From the NCBI RefSeq assembly GCF_040807025.1, contig NC_090964.1, forward strand, positions 8,890,214-8,954,213: 64,000 bases of DNA, written 5' to 3'. The notes below the pieces were generated by a model that ran no database searches, was not told the origin of the DNA, and worked only from the letters and a program-made list of their open reading frames with translations. The position numbers were made by a program, and so were the translations under genes. The number at the start of each line of letters is the position of its first letter. The first letter of the stretch is position 1. Positions 1-11,258 of this stretch are shown piece after piece. This DNA is from Struthio camelus. Its lineage: Eukaryota > Chordata > Aves > Struthioniformes > Struthionidae.

Positions 1-750
1 CTCCAAAAATACTTTTTTTCCCCTGATCCAGCGATTCTAAATATGGGAAGCGGAGGGCTTGTGCCACCAGCCCACGTGACTGCGTGCAAAGGGCCAGGGC
101 TCGGCAGGGGCCAGCGTGCGTGACGGCGCAGGGGGGTCCGCGCGCCCGCCCGGGCCGGGGAGCCGAACTGGAGCGGCCAAGCCCGCCGCCGGTAGCACCG
201 GGCGCCGGGGCTGCTGCAGCGCCCACAGCCCCGGCGCGGCCGAGGGGGCCAGAGCCGGGCACCCCATCCCTGAGCCAGCAGGCGCCCGTCCCAGCCGGTC
301 TTCCCAACGAGAGAAAAGCCCGCCGGGCCAGTAAACGGTGCTACAGATAGCGCGGGGGGCTCGGCTCGGCCCCGGCGCTGCCGGGAGCACCGCCGGCTGA
401 TCGACGCCGGCTCGGCAGCGCTTCCTCGGCTCCTTTTGCTGCTGACTCGGAGCTTTCGAGCCGAATCGGCTGCAGCGAGCAGCTGCGGGCTATGAAACCA
501 GACCTGGCGTCCTGCTCCGGTGCAGGCGAGCCCGGGAGCGCCCAGCCCCGGGCCCGGCGCTGAGCCGGGGGGCACAGGTCCCCTTCCCCGAAACCACTGC
601 AAGGAGAAACCGGAGACGGCGACACTCGTGGCGAAGAAACGCAAGGGAAGGGCCAAAGGGCTGGACGCGGAGCGAGGGGAGGGGACGGGCTGCAGCAACG
701 AGCCCCGAGCCGGACGAGCCCCGCGGCTCACCGCCAGCCCGCGCACGGCG

Positions 751-788
751 CCCCCGTTTCAACAGCTGGGGAAACTGAGGCACGAAGG
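751..788 (+). repeat. MIR-like SINE core fragment
   Basis: A pyrimidine-rich start followed by a GGGGAAACTGAGGCACGAAG stretch resembles the central MIR segment (consensus GGGGAAACTGAGGCACAGAG). The identification is from memory of the consensus. Only about 40 bases are recognisable. Confidence 0.35.
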
Positions 789-3700
789 AGGGCGGCCCCT
801 GGCCGGCAGCTTCCAGCGCGATGGGGCCAGGCCAGCCTCGCCCCGGCGTCCGCTGACGGCCGCGCTCCTTCCCCATCCGCAAGGCCAAAGGCTGGAGCCA
901 ATTTCTTCTCCCTCTGCATTATTGATGCAGCCCCTTTGCTTCCACGCAGCATTTTCATGCCGTTAACTCCTCCGGGGGCCGGGAGCTGGAGAGCAGCGCC
1001 GGGGCGCAGCGGTGCCCTCGAGCAGCCCGCGCCCGGGCTGGGAGCACCGCCGAGCCCGGGGAGGGGAAATCGGAGCAGGTCCGCCGGCCTCCGGGCCACA
1101 TTAGGTCGGCTCGAGATGCAAAACAAGATTTGGCTAAGTGGCCGGTGACGGAGCCTTTCTGCTTTGTGCATCATCAGCAATAAAGATTATACAATGAGGA
1201 TTTAGCAGGCAATTACATGGGCAGTGAAGCACAAAGCAGAAGAGAATGCAGAAATCTCACAGCGTGCAAAGATTTGTGCTTCTCGCCCAGCCCGGGGAGC
1301 GGGGACGCACCAGGGAGGGGGTCTGCGCTCCGCGGGGACGGGACGGGACGCGGGCACGCTCCGGCAGCCAGTGCCGGAGGACCAGCCCTGCCGCCTGCAC
1401 CGCTCCCCCGCACCCAGCACCAGGCGTTTTCCGGCAAGCGCTGGCCCTTCTCCCATTGCGGATGGGAGTTTTTACGGAGCCGTTTCGGCCTGGCCGGACC
1501 GGGGTGCTGGTCGGCACACGTAACGCCACGTGCATCGTGGCTCGGCCGCTTGTCCCCATCCCGGGGCTGGGACAGAGGACGGGGCTCGGGGGCGCGAAGC
1601 TACGGAGCCAGGTCAATACAGAAATGCTGCAGGAGCAGCGACAGCCGGCAGCACCGGAGAGCTGGGACGTCTGCGCGGGCCGCGCCGGTGCCCGCGGGAG
1701 CGCAGCGCCCTCCGCCCCAGCATCCCGGTCCCGCGGTCCCGCCGTGGGATTTGGCAGAGGACGCCAGCAGCGGAGGAGAGGGGTGGCAAGGAAACTTTCT
1801 GGGAACACATCACCTGCTAGGAATTAACTTCTAAAGCCGGAGCAAACGCCGCCCGTCCCGGCTGCCGGGAGCGGCTAAGCTGCTTAGGGAAAGGGTCGGA
1901 CGCTCGAGGGCAGCCTGGCGGGCCGGGAGGGGGGTCCCGCTGGGCCCCGAAGCGCTGCTCTCAGCAGCTCTGCCCCGCGCGAGGCAGCGAGGGCTCGGCA
2001 GGGTCACCCGTGCAGCGCCGGCCCCCGCTGCTCCCTCTCCCCTTGCATCGGGCAGCAGCTTCTCCCAACGCTCCTCGCGCCAACCGGGCAGGACCAAAAT
2101 AAAAGCTTGGGTGCTTCTGCGGGTTAACTTGCAGGCAGGGAAAGGCCCCTCGCCCCGCAGCGGCGAGGCTGCGAGGGACGGGACGGGCGGCAGGGCGCGA
2201 GACCCAGCTCCCGGGGGAAGGAAAGCAAGGGATGCCCCGGAGGCGGCCGGTCAGCGCCGAGCCGCCGGGGGCAGCGGGGCCGGGGCAGAGGGACCCCGCG
2301 AGGCAGAGGCGCCCGGCGCCCGGTCCCGTTCACCCGGGGGGGAGCACGGTGCGCTGCCTTCGCTGAGCCAGTGCGTCGGCTCTCCCCGCGAAACCGGCCG
2401 CCCCCGTCCCCGCCAGCCCGCGGCCTCCCCGGGCGGCCCCCCGCCGCGGCATCGCGGATCCCCCCGGCCCCGCCAGCATCCTCGGGGCCCCCCCGGGGGC
2501 GGGCAGGACTCAGGCCCCTCCAATCCCTCTCCCTCCCCCAAAAGCAAGGCTCGTCTGCAGGAACGCTTCTCCCCCCCGCCCCAAGCCCCCAAATTAATAA
2601 TTAAGAGGCGGCAGGGGGCCCTGCTCATCTTCATGAGCACGGCTTTCGTCGCACACCGCCGGTCCGCACAGGTCGTGCCGGCAGCGGGCTCGCAGCACGC
2701 GGGGACGGCACAGGGAAGCCACTGAGCAGGGGCAAGCGGGGCCGGCCCGGCCGCGACGCGGGGAGCCCCCGGCTGCCCCTGCCCCAGGACGGGGAGGGGG
2801 GGGAGCTGGCAGGGGGGCGGCGAGCACGAGGCTGGGGCCGCTGAGACCTGATGGCTTCGCTACGCCGCCGCGAGGAAGCCCCGAGCCGGCGGCATCGCGC
2901 AGCCTCGCGCTGACAGCTCGGCAATAACTCAGCGGAAGGAAAATACCACGCGCCGCAGTATAAACAGCCCGGCAGCGGGAGAGCGAGCGGCCCGGCCGTT
3001 GGCCCGAGCGCGGCAGCCCGGCCCCGGGACGGGGCTGCCGGGACCCCCGCGGCTCCGCACCCCGGCCCCCCCGCGGGGAGCACCCGGGCCCCCGCCGGCT
3101 CCAGCGGGATGCTCCGCTCTCCGGCCTCCCCGTCCCGTGGTGCCGGGCTCCATCCGTGCGCTAAGCACCGTCTGCAGCTGAATAAACAGCGTGTCTTATA
3201 AATCCACCGTCCCTCGCTCCAGCAGCCTTTTAGGCGAGGCGGAGAAGGAGGCCTGGCTGCTCGGGAGGATATAAATCATCGGCGGCGGCGCAGGCCTGTT
3301 TGCACCCAGTAACCATGGCAGGGGCGCCTGCCTCGCTTGCCCGCGCAGCACCGGCATCGGCACCGCGGCCGGGGCTCGGCCGGGCTGCCCAGGGCCACCA
3401 GCGGGCTGAGTGCAGCTCGAAGGCAGCCTGCAAGGGTGCCCGAGGGTACTGGGTACCCCGCGCCGCGGGGCCCGACCGCGCCGTGCACCGTGCGCGATGC
3501 ACCCGGGTGGGACACGCGGCGGCGGAGGGCAGCCCCGACGTGCCCCGCCGGGGACTCCGGGCCGGACCGACCCAGCCTCGGCCGCGCTGCCGGCTCCTCC
3601 GCTAACGCCCCGCGGCGAGCGGGGGGGGACCGAGCAGGCGCGGGGCCGGCTGCGTCGCCCGCCGCGGGACCCCCCTCCCCGTGCACGCGGGGGCTGCTCG

Positions 3701-6700
3701 GGCAGAGGTCTCCGGGCAGCTTTGCCGAGGAAGCCGCTCTGGTTAGGCTCCGTTTTAAAGAGAAGGGTGACAGCACAAAGCATTTCCCCACAGCCGCCCG
3801 GGAAGGCGGTAACAGAAGGCAGGAGCCCGGGGGTGGCCCGCGCGCCCCGCACGGCTCTCGCAGAGCGGCTGGCGCGGCGCGGCGGCAGCGCAAGCCTGGG
3901 TCGACTCCGCCGACAGGCACCCCGGCCTCCGCAGCGGTTATCGCGGCGGCCGCGAGAGCAAAGCCCTCGCTCTGAGGACGCCGCGCGGAGCCTCGCCGGG
4001 GCCGGCGGCCCCCCCGGGCCCCCAGCGGCTCGGCCCCCTCCTCGCTCCCGGCAGCCCCGCGCGGCTGCAGCTGCTCCGGGCGCCGCGCGACGCCGTATTT
4101 CCCTGCCTTTGTGCACGGACCAAGGCAGCCAGGTGCGACGCTGCGGCTCCCAGGTCACCCACGAGAGAGGAAAAAAAAAAGAGGAAAAAAACCCCCGACA
4201 AAAGCCAAGGGAGACCCCCGAGCCGCCGCATCGCCCGCCGCCGGGCTGGGCCGGCCCCGGCTCCCCGCGCCCTGGCAGGGGGTGAGCGGTCACAAGGCTC
4301 CTCCGGGACGGTGCCAAGACGTTAGCGCGGAGCAGCTGAGATAGTTTTGCTCTTGAATCATCTGGCAAGCAGCTGACTTGGGGCGGGGGGGGGGGTATTA
4401 AATAAATAAAAGGGATGTTTTCAGGCTCGCTTCCCCGTGCCTGGGGGATTGTGTGCCTCGTGAGAGGGATCGGGGCCATCCTGACCCTCTGGGGCAACAG
4501 GAGGTGCCTGGGCACGGGGGGCCTTAGGGACACAGAGCAGCCCCGAAAAGGTCCCGGCGGGGCCAGGTGTCCGGCGAGGCAGGCTGAGACCCCCCAAACA
4601 CGTTGCACGTAGGGCAGCAGAGCCCACAGGGAGCAGAGGCCAGTCCCGGCACTGGCTCAGCCCCTCTCCTTCCCCTTGCCCTGGGGAATCACTGCTTTGG
4701 GGGAAAACCAGCAAAAGCCTGGAGGCGACGGTGGCAGCAGCCAAGCAGCCCCGGACCGGGTGCCGGCCCTGCTCCCGCGCCGGGGTCCGAACCGGGGACC
4801 GAACCCGTGCGTCGCACCTGGGCCGGAGACGGGGGAGCTCCCGCGGCAGTGGCAAGAAGTGGCGGGGGGGAAAAAGAAAAGAGCAAATCAATGCACGGTT
4901 TCACGTTGCGCCGTAGTCACTTAATTTTATGCCCCGGCGACACCGTGTCAGGCTCGGGAAACTGCTGTGCCGGCTTCTCTTGCCGCGGATGTTTCCCCCC
5001 CAAACGCAGCTCCCGTTTCGAGCTCGGGCGAGGCGAGCGGCCTGGGAGCAGAGGGCTGCCGTCGCCCCGGCCCGCAGGTCCTCGCGCGCCCTCGGGCCGG
5101 ACTCGCGCTCAGCGAGACACCCGTGTCACGTGCACACGGTTCCCGGGTGGAGAGAGCCCCAGCCTCGCTGCCCCTTCTTATTTTGGCCGCCCGGAGGCGG
5201 CGCTGGGGATAGGGAGCGTTCTCCTCTTCCTGCCCCAAACACGGGCCGCTTTGCAAAACGCCAGCGGACCCGGGATGAGCAGGGTCCCTCCAAGGCGACA
5301 GCAACAGCAGGTTAAAATGAGCTTGGAACGAGGAGACTTTGCAAGGCAGGCGGCGGAGCAGCAGGCACCGAGCAGGCGACGCGACGACTGTCGTGCAAAC
5401 CCTCGAGCCCTGAATCGCGGCGCTCCCGCCCCGTTAAACGGCCCCAGGCGGGTCTGCAGGGAACCACGCTCGCGGCAACGGGCCCAGCCGCAGCGCCCGC
5501 GCATTAAGTGGTGGTTGGAGCTACGGCAGGCATTAACCAGCGGTCTAATCCCCGGCGTCTCGGGGGAAGAGCTTCTGCAACGGCCGCCGCGGAGGGAGGC
5601 CGGGATCGCCTGCCAAGCGTCCGCCGGCGCGCCAGGAGAGCCGCCGCTCCGCGTGCCCCGCGCCAAATACCGCGTCTGGAGCGGCGAGCGGGGGGCGAAC
5701 GTGCCGGCTGCCGCCCTGCGCCCGTCCTCTCGCCGCGCCGTGCTGCAGCCCCAGTGCCCTGCCCGCCTCTGGGCACGGGGGAGAGACTCAGGCATGGACC
5801 CGACCGCAGCCAGGCATGGGGAGCAGGTTGGGCTGCCCGGGACTGGGGACTGCAGTGCTCTTACTGGTGATGCTGGTTCAGTCTTCGCTAATTTGCTCCA
5901 GCTCAAATTGCTCTTTATAAACAGCCCCTCTGGGAAATGGAGATGTGCTGAGCCAAGTTTCTGGTGCATCCAGCAGTTTCATAACCATCCAGACAAGATC
6001 CCAGCTACCGGTTCCCTTCCGAGCAGCAATACCAGGCTCCTGTGCGGAGCCAGGCTGGGAGGTGCGGGGCTGGCGGGGAGGGGGCCACCAGGCTGCCGCG
6101 CTCGTGGGAAACCGCCCGCCCGGGGCCCTGCTTCGCTCAGCGAGCGCCCCGAGGCCGCAGCAGCGCTCGCGTGGGATGCGCCAGTGATGAGCCGGGGAAG
6201 GGCAGCAAGAACACAGAGATCCTTCTAGCTCCGCTCTTGCGAGGAAAAGCTGCACCGAGCAGTCATGAGCTACTTGCACGAGATCTGTCCCCTGCTCGCC
6301 CAGGGCTGGCCTGGCATTTAACTAAGGCTGCTGAATCGCGGTGAAGCAGGGAGCAAGACCCCACTGGTCCCCACTGGTCCAGCCGGGCGCCTGGCAGGGC
6401 TGGCCCCGCGCTGCGGCTCCTGGCAGCAGCATCCTCCCCAGGACCGGGCAGAGGGGGTTGGAAGCACGAACGCCTGCAGCGGCCGCACTGTTAACCAGGA
6501 AAATCACCAGCAGCACGTGCAGTGAAAGGCATGAGCTGGGCACAAGAACAGCCTTCCGGTTTCCTTAAAAGCAGGAGATTTTAAAAAGTAGTTTTCATTT
6601 GCCCCCAGCTCTAAAGTCTCTAGGTTAATGCTCTAGTCACGCTCCCAGATTTTCTCTGTAAGCTCCAAGGCGAGAAATTCATTTCAAGAGGGAAAAGCAG

Positions 6701-7170
6701 AGCCGGGCACTCACCACCCTGGGTGCCGGGCGCTTGCGGGAGCAGCCCGCTTCCGCACTGGCCGGCACCCGCAAACGCGGGAGGAGGCAGCTGCAGCCAG
6801 GCACCCACCTCGGCACGGCACGGTGCTGCAGGGACGGCGCCTGCGGCGAAACCACCCCGGCAGGCAGTGCGGCCCCGGGCCGGCCTGCAGCAGCGCTCGG
6901 GACGCGAAGCTATTCGGGATCAATTTGCCAGCAGAAAGAGATGGAGCTCGTCCAGTAAACGGTATCGGCTGAGCCCTGCTATGTGCTCCCGGACATTACA
7001 CCGTGCGAGGGAGGGAAATGCCTTGCTTCTCCGCAGGTATTTCCATGTTAGCGGTCTCCAGCCCTGTCTGGGAGCCAGGCTGCTCGGGGGGGGGCAGCGC
7101 GCAGGCTGGGTCAGAGCACGGGCGCTGTGACCAGCTCGGCCCCGACCGTGGCCAGGTCGCTCCAGCGTCC

Positions 7171-7200
7171 GTGCCTCGGTCTCCCCACTGACAAGGGGGA
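7171..7200 (-). repeat. MIR-like SINE core fragment, reverse orientation
   Basis: GTGCCTCGGTCTCCCCACTG followed by ACAAGGGGGA is close to the reverse complement of the MIR centre (TGCCTCAGTTTCCCCATCTG). It is a short, diverged and isolated fragment in GC-rich intronic DNA. Confidence 0.35.
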
Positions 7201-10200
7201 TGCACCTTCCTCCTCTTCTTTTTTAAGCCCAACCCGCAGACATTCGGGCGCACAAATCGTTCCCCGAGAAGGTCAGTACGCAGCGCCGCAGCAGCCTACC
7301 AGCTCCCACCTGCCACCTCGGCAGAGAAAAACTTTGGAGAAGACAGAAAAGAGCAGCATTTACAGGACAAGCTTTACAAAGAGACATCCGCACCGTGCAC
7401 CGACCACGGCGCCTTCCCCACGGGCTTTTGGGGGTCACCGGCACGACCGACCGCCCTTCACCTGTGAAACTAAATGAGCAAACGAACAAGGAGCCTTTCC
7501 CGTCCCGCTGAACGCTTGAGACGTTTTGCTCCCACTATGGGCTCAGCTCGCGGCCCCGGAGGCATGCGCGGGCCAGAGGAGCCGCCCGCGGAGCCGAGCT
7601 GCCGCGGGTGCCGGGGCGGCCTTCGCACCCGCTGCGCTCGCGCTGAGAGCACCCACGCCGGCACGCGTCGGCGGGGAGGACCGGCGGACACCCTGCTCGA
7701 GCCACGCGCCTCCCGGCCGTCGGGGGCCAAGCGGGGCGATCTCTCTTTCAGAGCTCAGCAAGCACCCGTATAATAAAGTCTGATCCTCCCTCCCTTACCA
7801 GGAGGTTTCGGCTGCTGGTTTCAGAATCATTAATTCCTTGCAGGAAAAAATCTCTTTCGAGGGCAGCTTTTGCAGCGTACGTATTTATTTTCTAAGCACG
7901 CTGCGGCGGTGCTGGCAGGCGTTACAAATGGCCCCGCGGCGCCTCTCGCAGCTCCCCGGGGAGCTCAGGTGCCCTGGCACCGAGTGACAAATCCAGCCTG
8001 CCACGGCAATGTGCTAACCTCGGCAAGACCCACTTTCCCTCCCCTTAAGGGGCTGCGGGCGCGCAGGAGCCTGCGCCGGGCGGGCGGCAGCTCGCAGAGA
8101 GGGCCCAGGCACCGGGCACACGCTTAGCATCGCTTTCCCTTTTCCCCCCCGCTCCCCAATCCTTCCTTTCTTTTTTTCTGTTCAGTGCTGCTGCTCACTC
8201 TTTGGAAGAGGGGGAAACGGCTCCTTCCCCCTGCCGGGAGCGGGCCAGGGAGGACGCAGCCGTGTCCCTGCGCCCGGCAGGCAGCAGGGCTGGGGCAGAG
8301 CAGGGGTCCGTGGTCTGGACAGCCAGAACAGCCCCTCCAGCAGCCCCGGCCCCAGAGCCTCCCTCTGCCCCCCAACCCGCCGCCCCGGTTGGCTCCGGGC
8401 AGGTTAGTGGTCCCCAGCGCTGCAGCCCGCTGAGCAACAGCCTCAGGGGGCTGAATTTGCTCCTCAGCCGCTAACAAAGTCTGCACGTCTCGGAGCCGTC
8501 CGACCCGTGGTCGGGCACGCAGAGCCAGCCCAGCGGCAGCGCGTGGGAGGCCGCAGCAAGCCAGCCGCGGGCCCCTGGCCCCGGCCCCGCCAGGGCACAG
8601 AGCCGACGCCGTCCTGGCAGCGTCCCGGGCGCCAGATCCCGAGAGGGGATGCTTCCGAGCTTGGCCTTGGAAGCGGCTGTGACGCCGGAGCGGGCACCGC
8701 TCTCGGGGCAGAACGGGGCTACGGCGGCTGCCAGCCAGCTCGTCCCTTGTTAAAGGCGGCGGAAGACCCATCCGCCGCGCTGCCCCCATCCCACCCCGGC
8801 ATGGCCCCTGGGAAGCCGGGCAGGGACTTCTGCTGCATCCTGACACCTTTATGGGGACCCAGGGGGACAGGTGTCTCGTCCCATCCAGTCCTGCCCTCCA
8901 AGCACTGCTGTCTGTCCCCCCTTCAGGGAGCTCCTGTTTTGGGGCTCCCCATGGGCTCGGAGATGCCCTAGCCCAGGGGCACTGCCACCCTCACAAGGAC
9001 CCCACCAGAAGGGACAGTGCCAGACCACAATGTTAACCCGGGGCTCTGGGCTGCGTGGGAGGCCACCAGGAAGGTGTCACTGCACCCTGCTACCCCAGCA
9101 AATAAGTCACATCTCCTCAGACACAGAAACCTGGAGAAGCATCATGAAATCACGGCCGAGCCAGCTCCCATCGCATCCCCTGGTACTCTTCCTTGCATGC
9201 CCCGGGGGCGTGGAGCCCAGACGAGCCACCAGCATCCTGCGCCCCCGGGACCCGACAGCCACCTCCCCGCACGCCGGCGAAGGGCCCGAGCACCCGCCTG
9301 CAGGGTGCCCTCTGCCCTGTCCGCAGCCACAAGGGGTTTTCTGTCTGCAGCACCTCAGCCAGCAGCGCGCTCATCCCCTCTCCCGCTTGAGGGGGAGAGG
9401 AGTTTGCAAGCCAGCCCCCATGCCAGGGCACAGACCCGCTCCCACCTCGTCCCGCTCTGTGGGCGGCGCTCCCCGCGCCGGGACCCCGCTCGGCCGAGAG
9501 CCACCCCGGGCCGGGCGCCCCGGACACCTGCTCTCCCGTTTGCAGGCTGCCTGCTTGCTCCGAGCATCCCTGCAGCCCCTCGGGGCTCACGGAGGCAGCG
9601 CCCAGAGGCGGGACGAGAGGCAAAGGTGCTCGTTTTCAGGGGCTAAATCCCATGGCAGGAACTGGCACCCCTAAAAGTACCTCCTGCTGGAGAGATGCAC
9701 AGCGCAGAGGCCCTGCTCCCTCTTTTGTTTTGCAAACTTGCTCTTTTCTTCTTTTTCTGCTGAATCTGAGAAACGTCTCAGCACAGGGCCATCAGCTCAC
9801 CTCGCCCGCCCTGCGAGAGCGCCTCCACCGCGGGCAGCAGCAGAGCGCCGGGCGCCCAGCGCACCCCCGCGCCCCTGGGTGCCCGCGCGTCCCACCCCGC
9901 TCCCTCCCGGGGCCCCGCTGGATGAACGGCACCGTCTCGCCGCCACCGAGCCGGGTAAGGGCGCTCCTCGGCCGAGCGGAGCGGAGCGCCCCGCGCGCGG
10001 CAGCCCATCACCGGGGCGGCAGGGCGAGCGGCAGCGGAGCGAGCCCAGGGCAGCCAGGGAGCCGCGCGGCGGCTCCCGCTGCTCCGGCCCCAAACGCTCG
10101 GGTACAAACTTCTGCAGCGGGAGGAGCAGCAGCAGCAGCGCCCGAGGCTGCCGCTTCCTCGGGCGGGAGCTCAAGGGAACCAGCGGCGCCCGGGGCCGCG

Positions 10201-10287
10201 GCCGCGCCGGCACCTCCCGCCGCCCGAGCCGCGACGGCGCGGCCGCCGCCGACCCGCCCGGAGAGCCGCGGGGCGGCGGCTACTCAC

Positions 10288-10508
10288 ATGAAGACGTGGT
10301 AGACGAAGGCCCAGCCGCGGGGCCGCTCCAGCACGTTGTAGAGGCAGTTCTGGAGGCGGCGGCGGCAGCAGCGCGGCGGCGCGGCGGGGCGGGCGGCGGC
10401 GGCGGCGGCTCCGGTCCCGGCCCCGGGGCGCGGCGCCCCCAGCAGCCCGCGGCGGCACCGGCCCGCGCCCTCGGTGCGCACCGCCGTCAGCGCCGCCGCC
10501 CCGGCCAT
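10288..10508 (-). CDS. KCNQ4: KCNQ4 coding exon 1 (Kv7.4 channel N-terminus, partial gene)
   Basis: This exon encodes the cytoplasmic N-terminus of the voltage-gated potassium channel Kv7.4, which carries M-type or hair-cell K+ current as a tetramer in the plasma membrane. The diagnostic part is the end of the exon: [14 protein letters not shown] followed by WAFVYHVF, which leads into S1. VYHVF fits KCNQ4, whereas KCNQ2 and KCNQ5 have YHAY or YHAF. The ATG at 10508-10506 is the first in frame after an in-frame stop at 10532-10530. The exon holds 73 codons plus AT, then a consensus donor (GTGAGTAG), so an Ile codon is completed in exon 2, as in the human protein. The N-terminus is Ala/Gly/Pro-rich and about 30 residues shorter than human, sharing short ALTAV and GLLG matches. 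All membrane segments lie outside the exon. Confidence 0.88.
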
Positions 10509-10964
10509 GGCGCACCGCCGCCGCCGCGCTCAGGGCGCCCCGGGGGCCGCCGCCGCCGCCGCCCGCATGGCCCCGGCGCCGGCAGTTGGGCGGGGGGAAA
10601 GGAGGAGGAGGAGGAGGAGGAGGAGGAGGGAGCCTCGACGGCGGCGGCTCCGCGCCGGAGCAGCCCGCGCGACTCCCCGGTGCCACCTGCCTTTAGCTGG
10701 CCGCCGCCGGGCCCTCCCCCGCCACCGCCCCGCCGGGGCCGGCCCGCCCCGCCGTACCTGGCCCCCGCCCCCCGGGGCCTCCCGGGACGCCGCTGGGGGG
10801 GTGGAGGGAGGGGGGCGCGGTGCCGCCAGCCCCGCCGCCGCCGCCGCCGCCTCCCCCGGGCAAAGGGATGGCCCAGCTCTGCCCCCCCCACCCCCCACCC
10901 CCCGGCACCGCCTCTACGGCACCGGGCAGCCCCGGAGGGAGTGTCCTGGACCACGCAGCAGCAA
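10509..10964 (-). promoter_or_regulatory. KCNQ4: KCNQ4 5' flank, CpG-island promoter and 5' UTR
   Basis: The DNA directly upstream of the KCNQ4 start is extremely GC- and CpG-rich, with (CCG)n-like runs and no TATA box near the start, as expected for a CpG-island promoter. The transcription start cannot be placed from sequence alone. A purine (GGA)n tract and a minisatellite lie in or beside it. Confidence 0.6.
10601..10630. repeat. (GGA)n microsatellite in KCNQ4 5' flank
   Basis: About ten uninterrupted GGA units lie on the plus strand, 93-122 bases upstream of the KCNQ4 ATG. On the KCNQ4 sense strand this reads as a (TCC)n homopyrimidine run. It is a homopurine/homopyrimidine mirror tract of the kind that can form triplex (H-DNA). 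Confidence 0.9.
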
Positions 10965-11258
10965 GCATCCTGACCCACCGGGCACGGAGCATCCCGAGCC
11001 ACCGGGCAACCCCAGAGGGAGCATCCCGAGCCACCGGGCATGGAGCACCCTGAGCCGCCAGGCACAGAGAGCATCCCAGGCTGCCTGGCAGCAAGCATCC
11101 CGAGCCATGGGGCGTGGAACATCCTAAGCCACAGGGCATGGAGCATCCCAGGAGCGAACATCCCAGGAGCGAACATCCCAGGAGCGAACATCCCAGGCCA
11201 CCCAGCAGCAAGCATCCTGGGCTTCCTGGCTTGGAGCATCCCAGGCCAGAGCAAGGGA
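10965..11258. repeat. 24-bp-unit minisatellite upstream of KCNQ4
   Basis: Thirteen diverged units begin GCATCC or ACATCC, most of them 24 bp long (type GCATCCCGAGCCACCGGGCA plus four bases). One unit is 32 bp and one 26 bp. Three adjacent units at 11143-11187 are shortened to 15 bp and nearly identical (ACATCCCAGGAGCGA). Because most lengths are multiples of three, the array stays open in several frames and creates spurious repetitive open frames. It starts 457 bp upstream of the KCNQ4 ATG. Confidence 0.85.

Larger units (their letters stand above)
1..10287 (-). other. KCNQ4: GC-rich DNA within KCNQ4 intron 1
   Basis: This stretch follows the splice donor of KCNQ4 coding exon 1 on the minus strand, so it is intron 1 at least until the next exon. 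I looked for the S1-S2 segments that should follow and recognised none, so the remaining exons probably lie beyond the window start. The DNA is CpG-dense almost throughout, with a few AT-richer patches (near 1110-1290, 2590-2610, 4330-4420 and 7770-7900). Long open frames occur on both strands, but they overlap one another, are low in complexity (Pro, Arg, Gly, Ala) and resemble no family. Worn MIR-like fragments are listed separately. Nothing else could be supported. Confidence 0.6.

Noticed and set aside
3196..4608. A 470-codon minus-strand open frame
   Set aside because: It lies in DNA so GC-rich that stops are rare, overlaps other long frames on both strands, and is a low-complexity Arg/Pro/Gly/Ala product with no recognisable domain.
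4603..6228. A 541-codon plus-strand open frame
   Set aside because: Same GC-driven scarcity of stops. The product has no family resemblance, and overlapping frames on the other strand are nearly as long.
1..10287. Search for KCNQ4 exons 2 and later (S1-S6, pore signature GYGD)
   Set aside because: No such minus-strand sequence was recognised. Intron 1 of KCNQ4 is long in other vertebrates, so the exons are probably outside.
9738..10973. A 411-codon plus-strand open frame
   Set aside because: It is the antisense shadow of KCNQ4 exon 1 and its GC-rich flank, made of poly-Ala, poly-Gly and poly-Arg runs.
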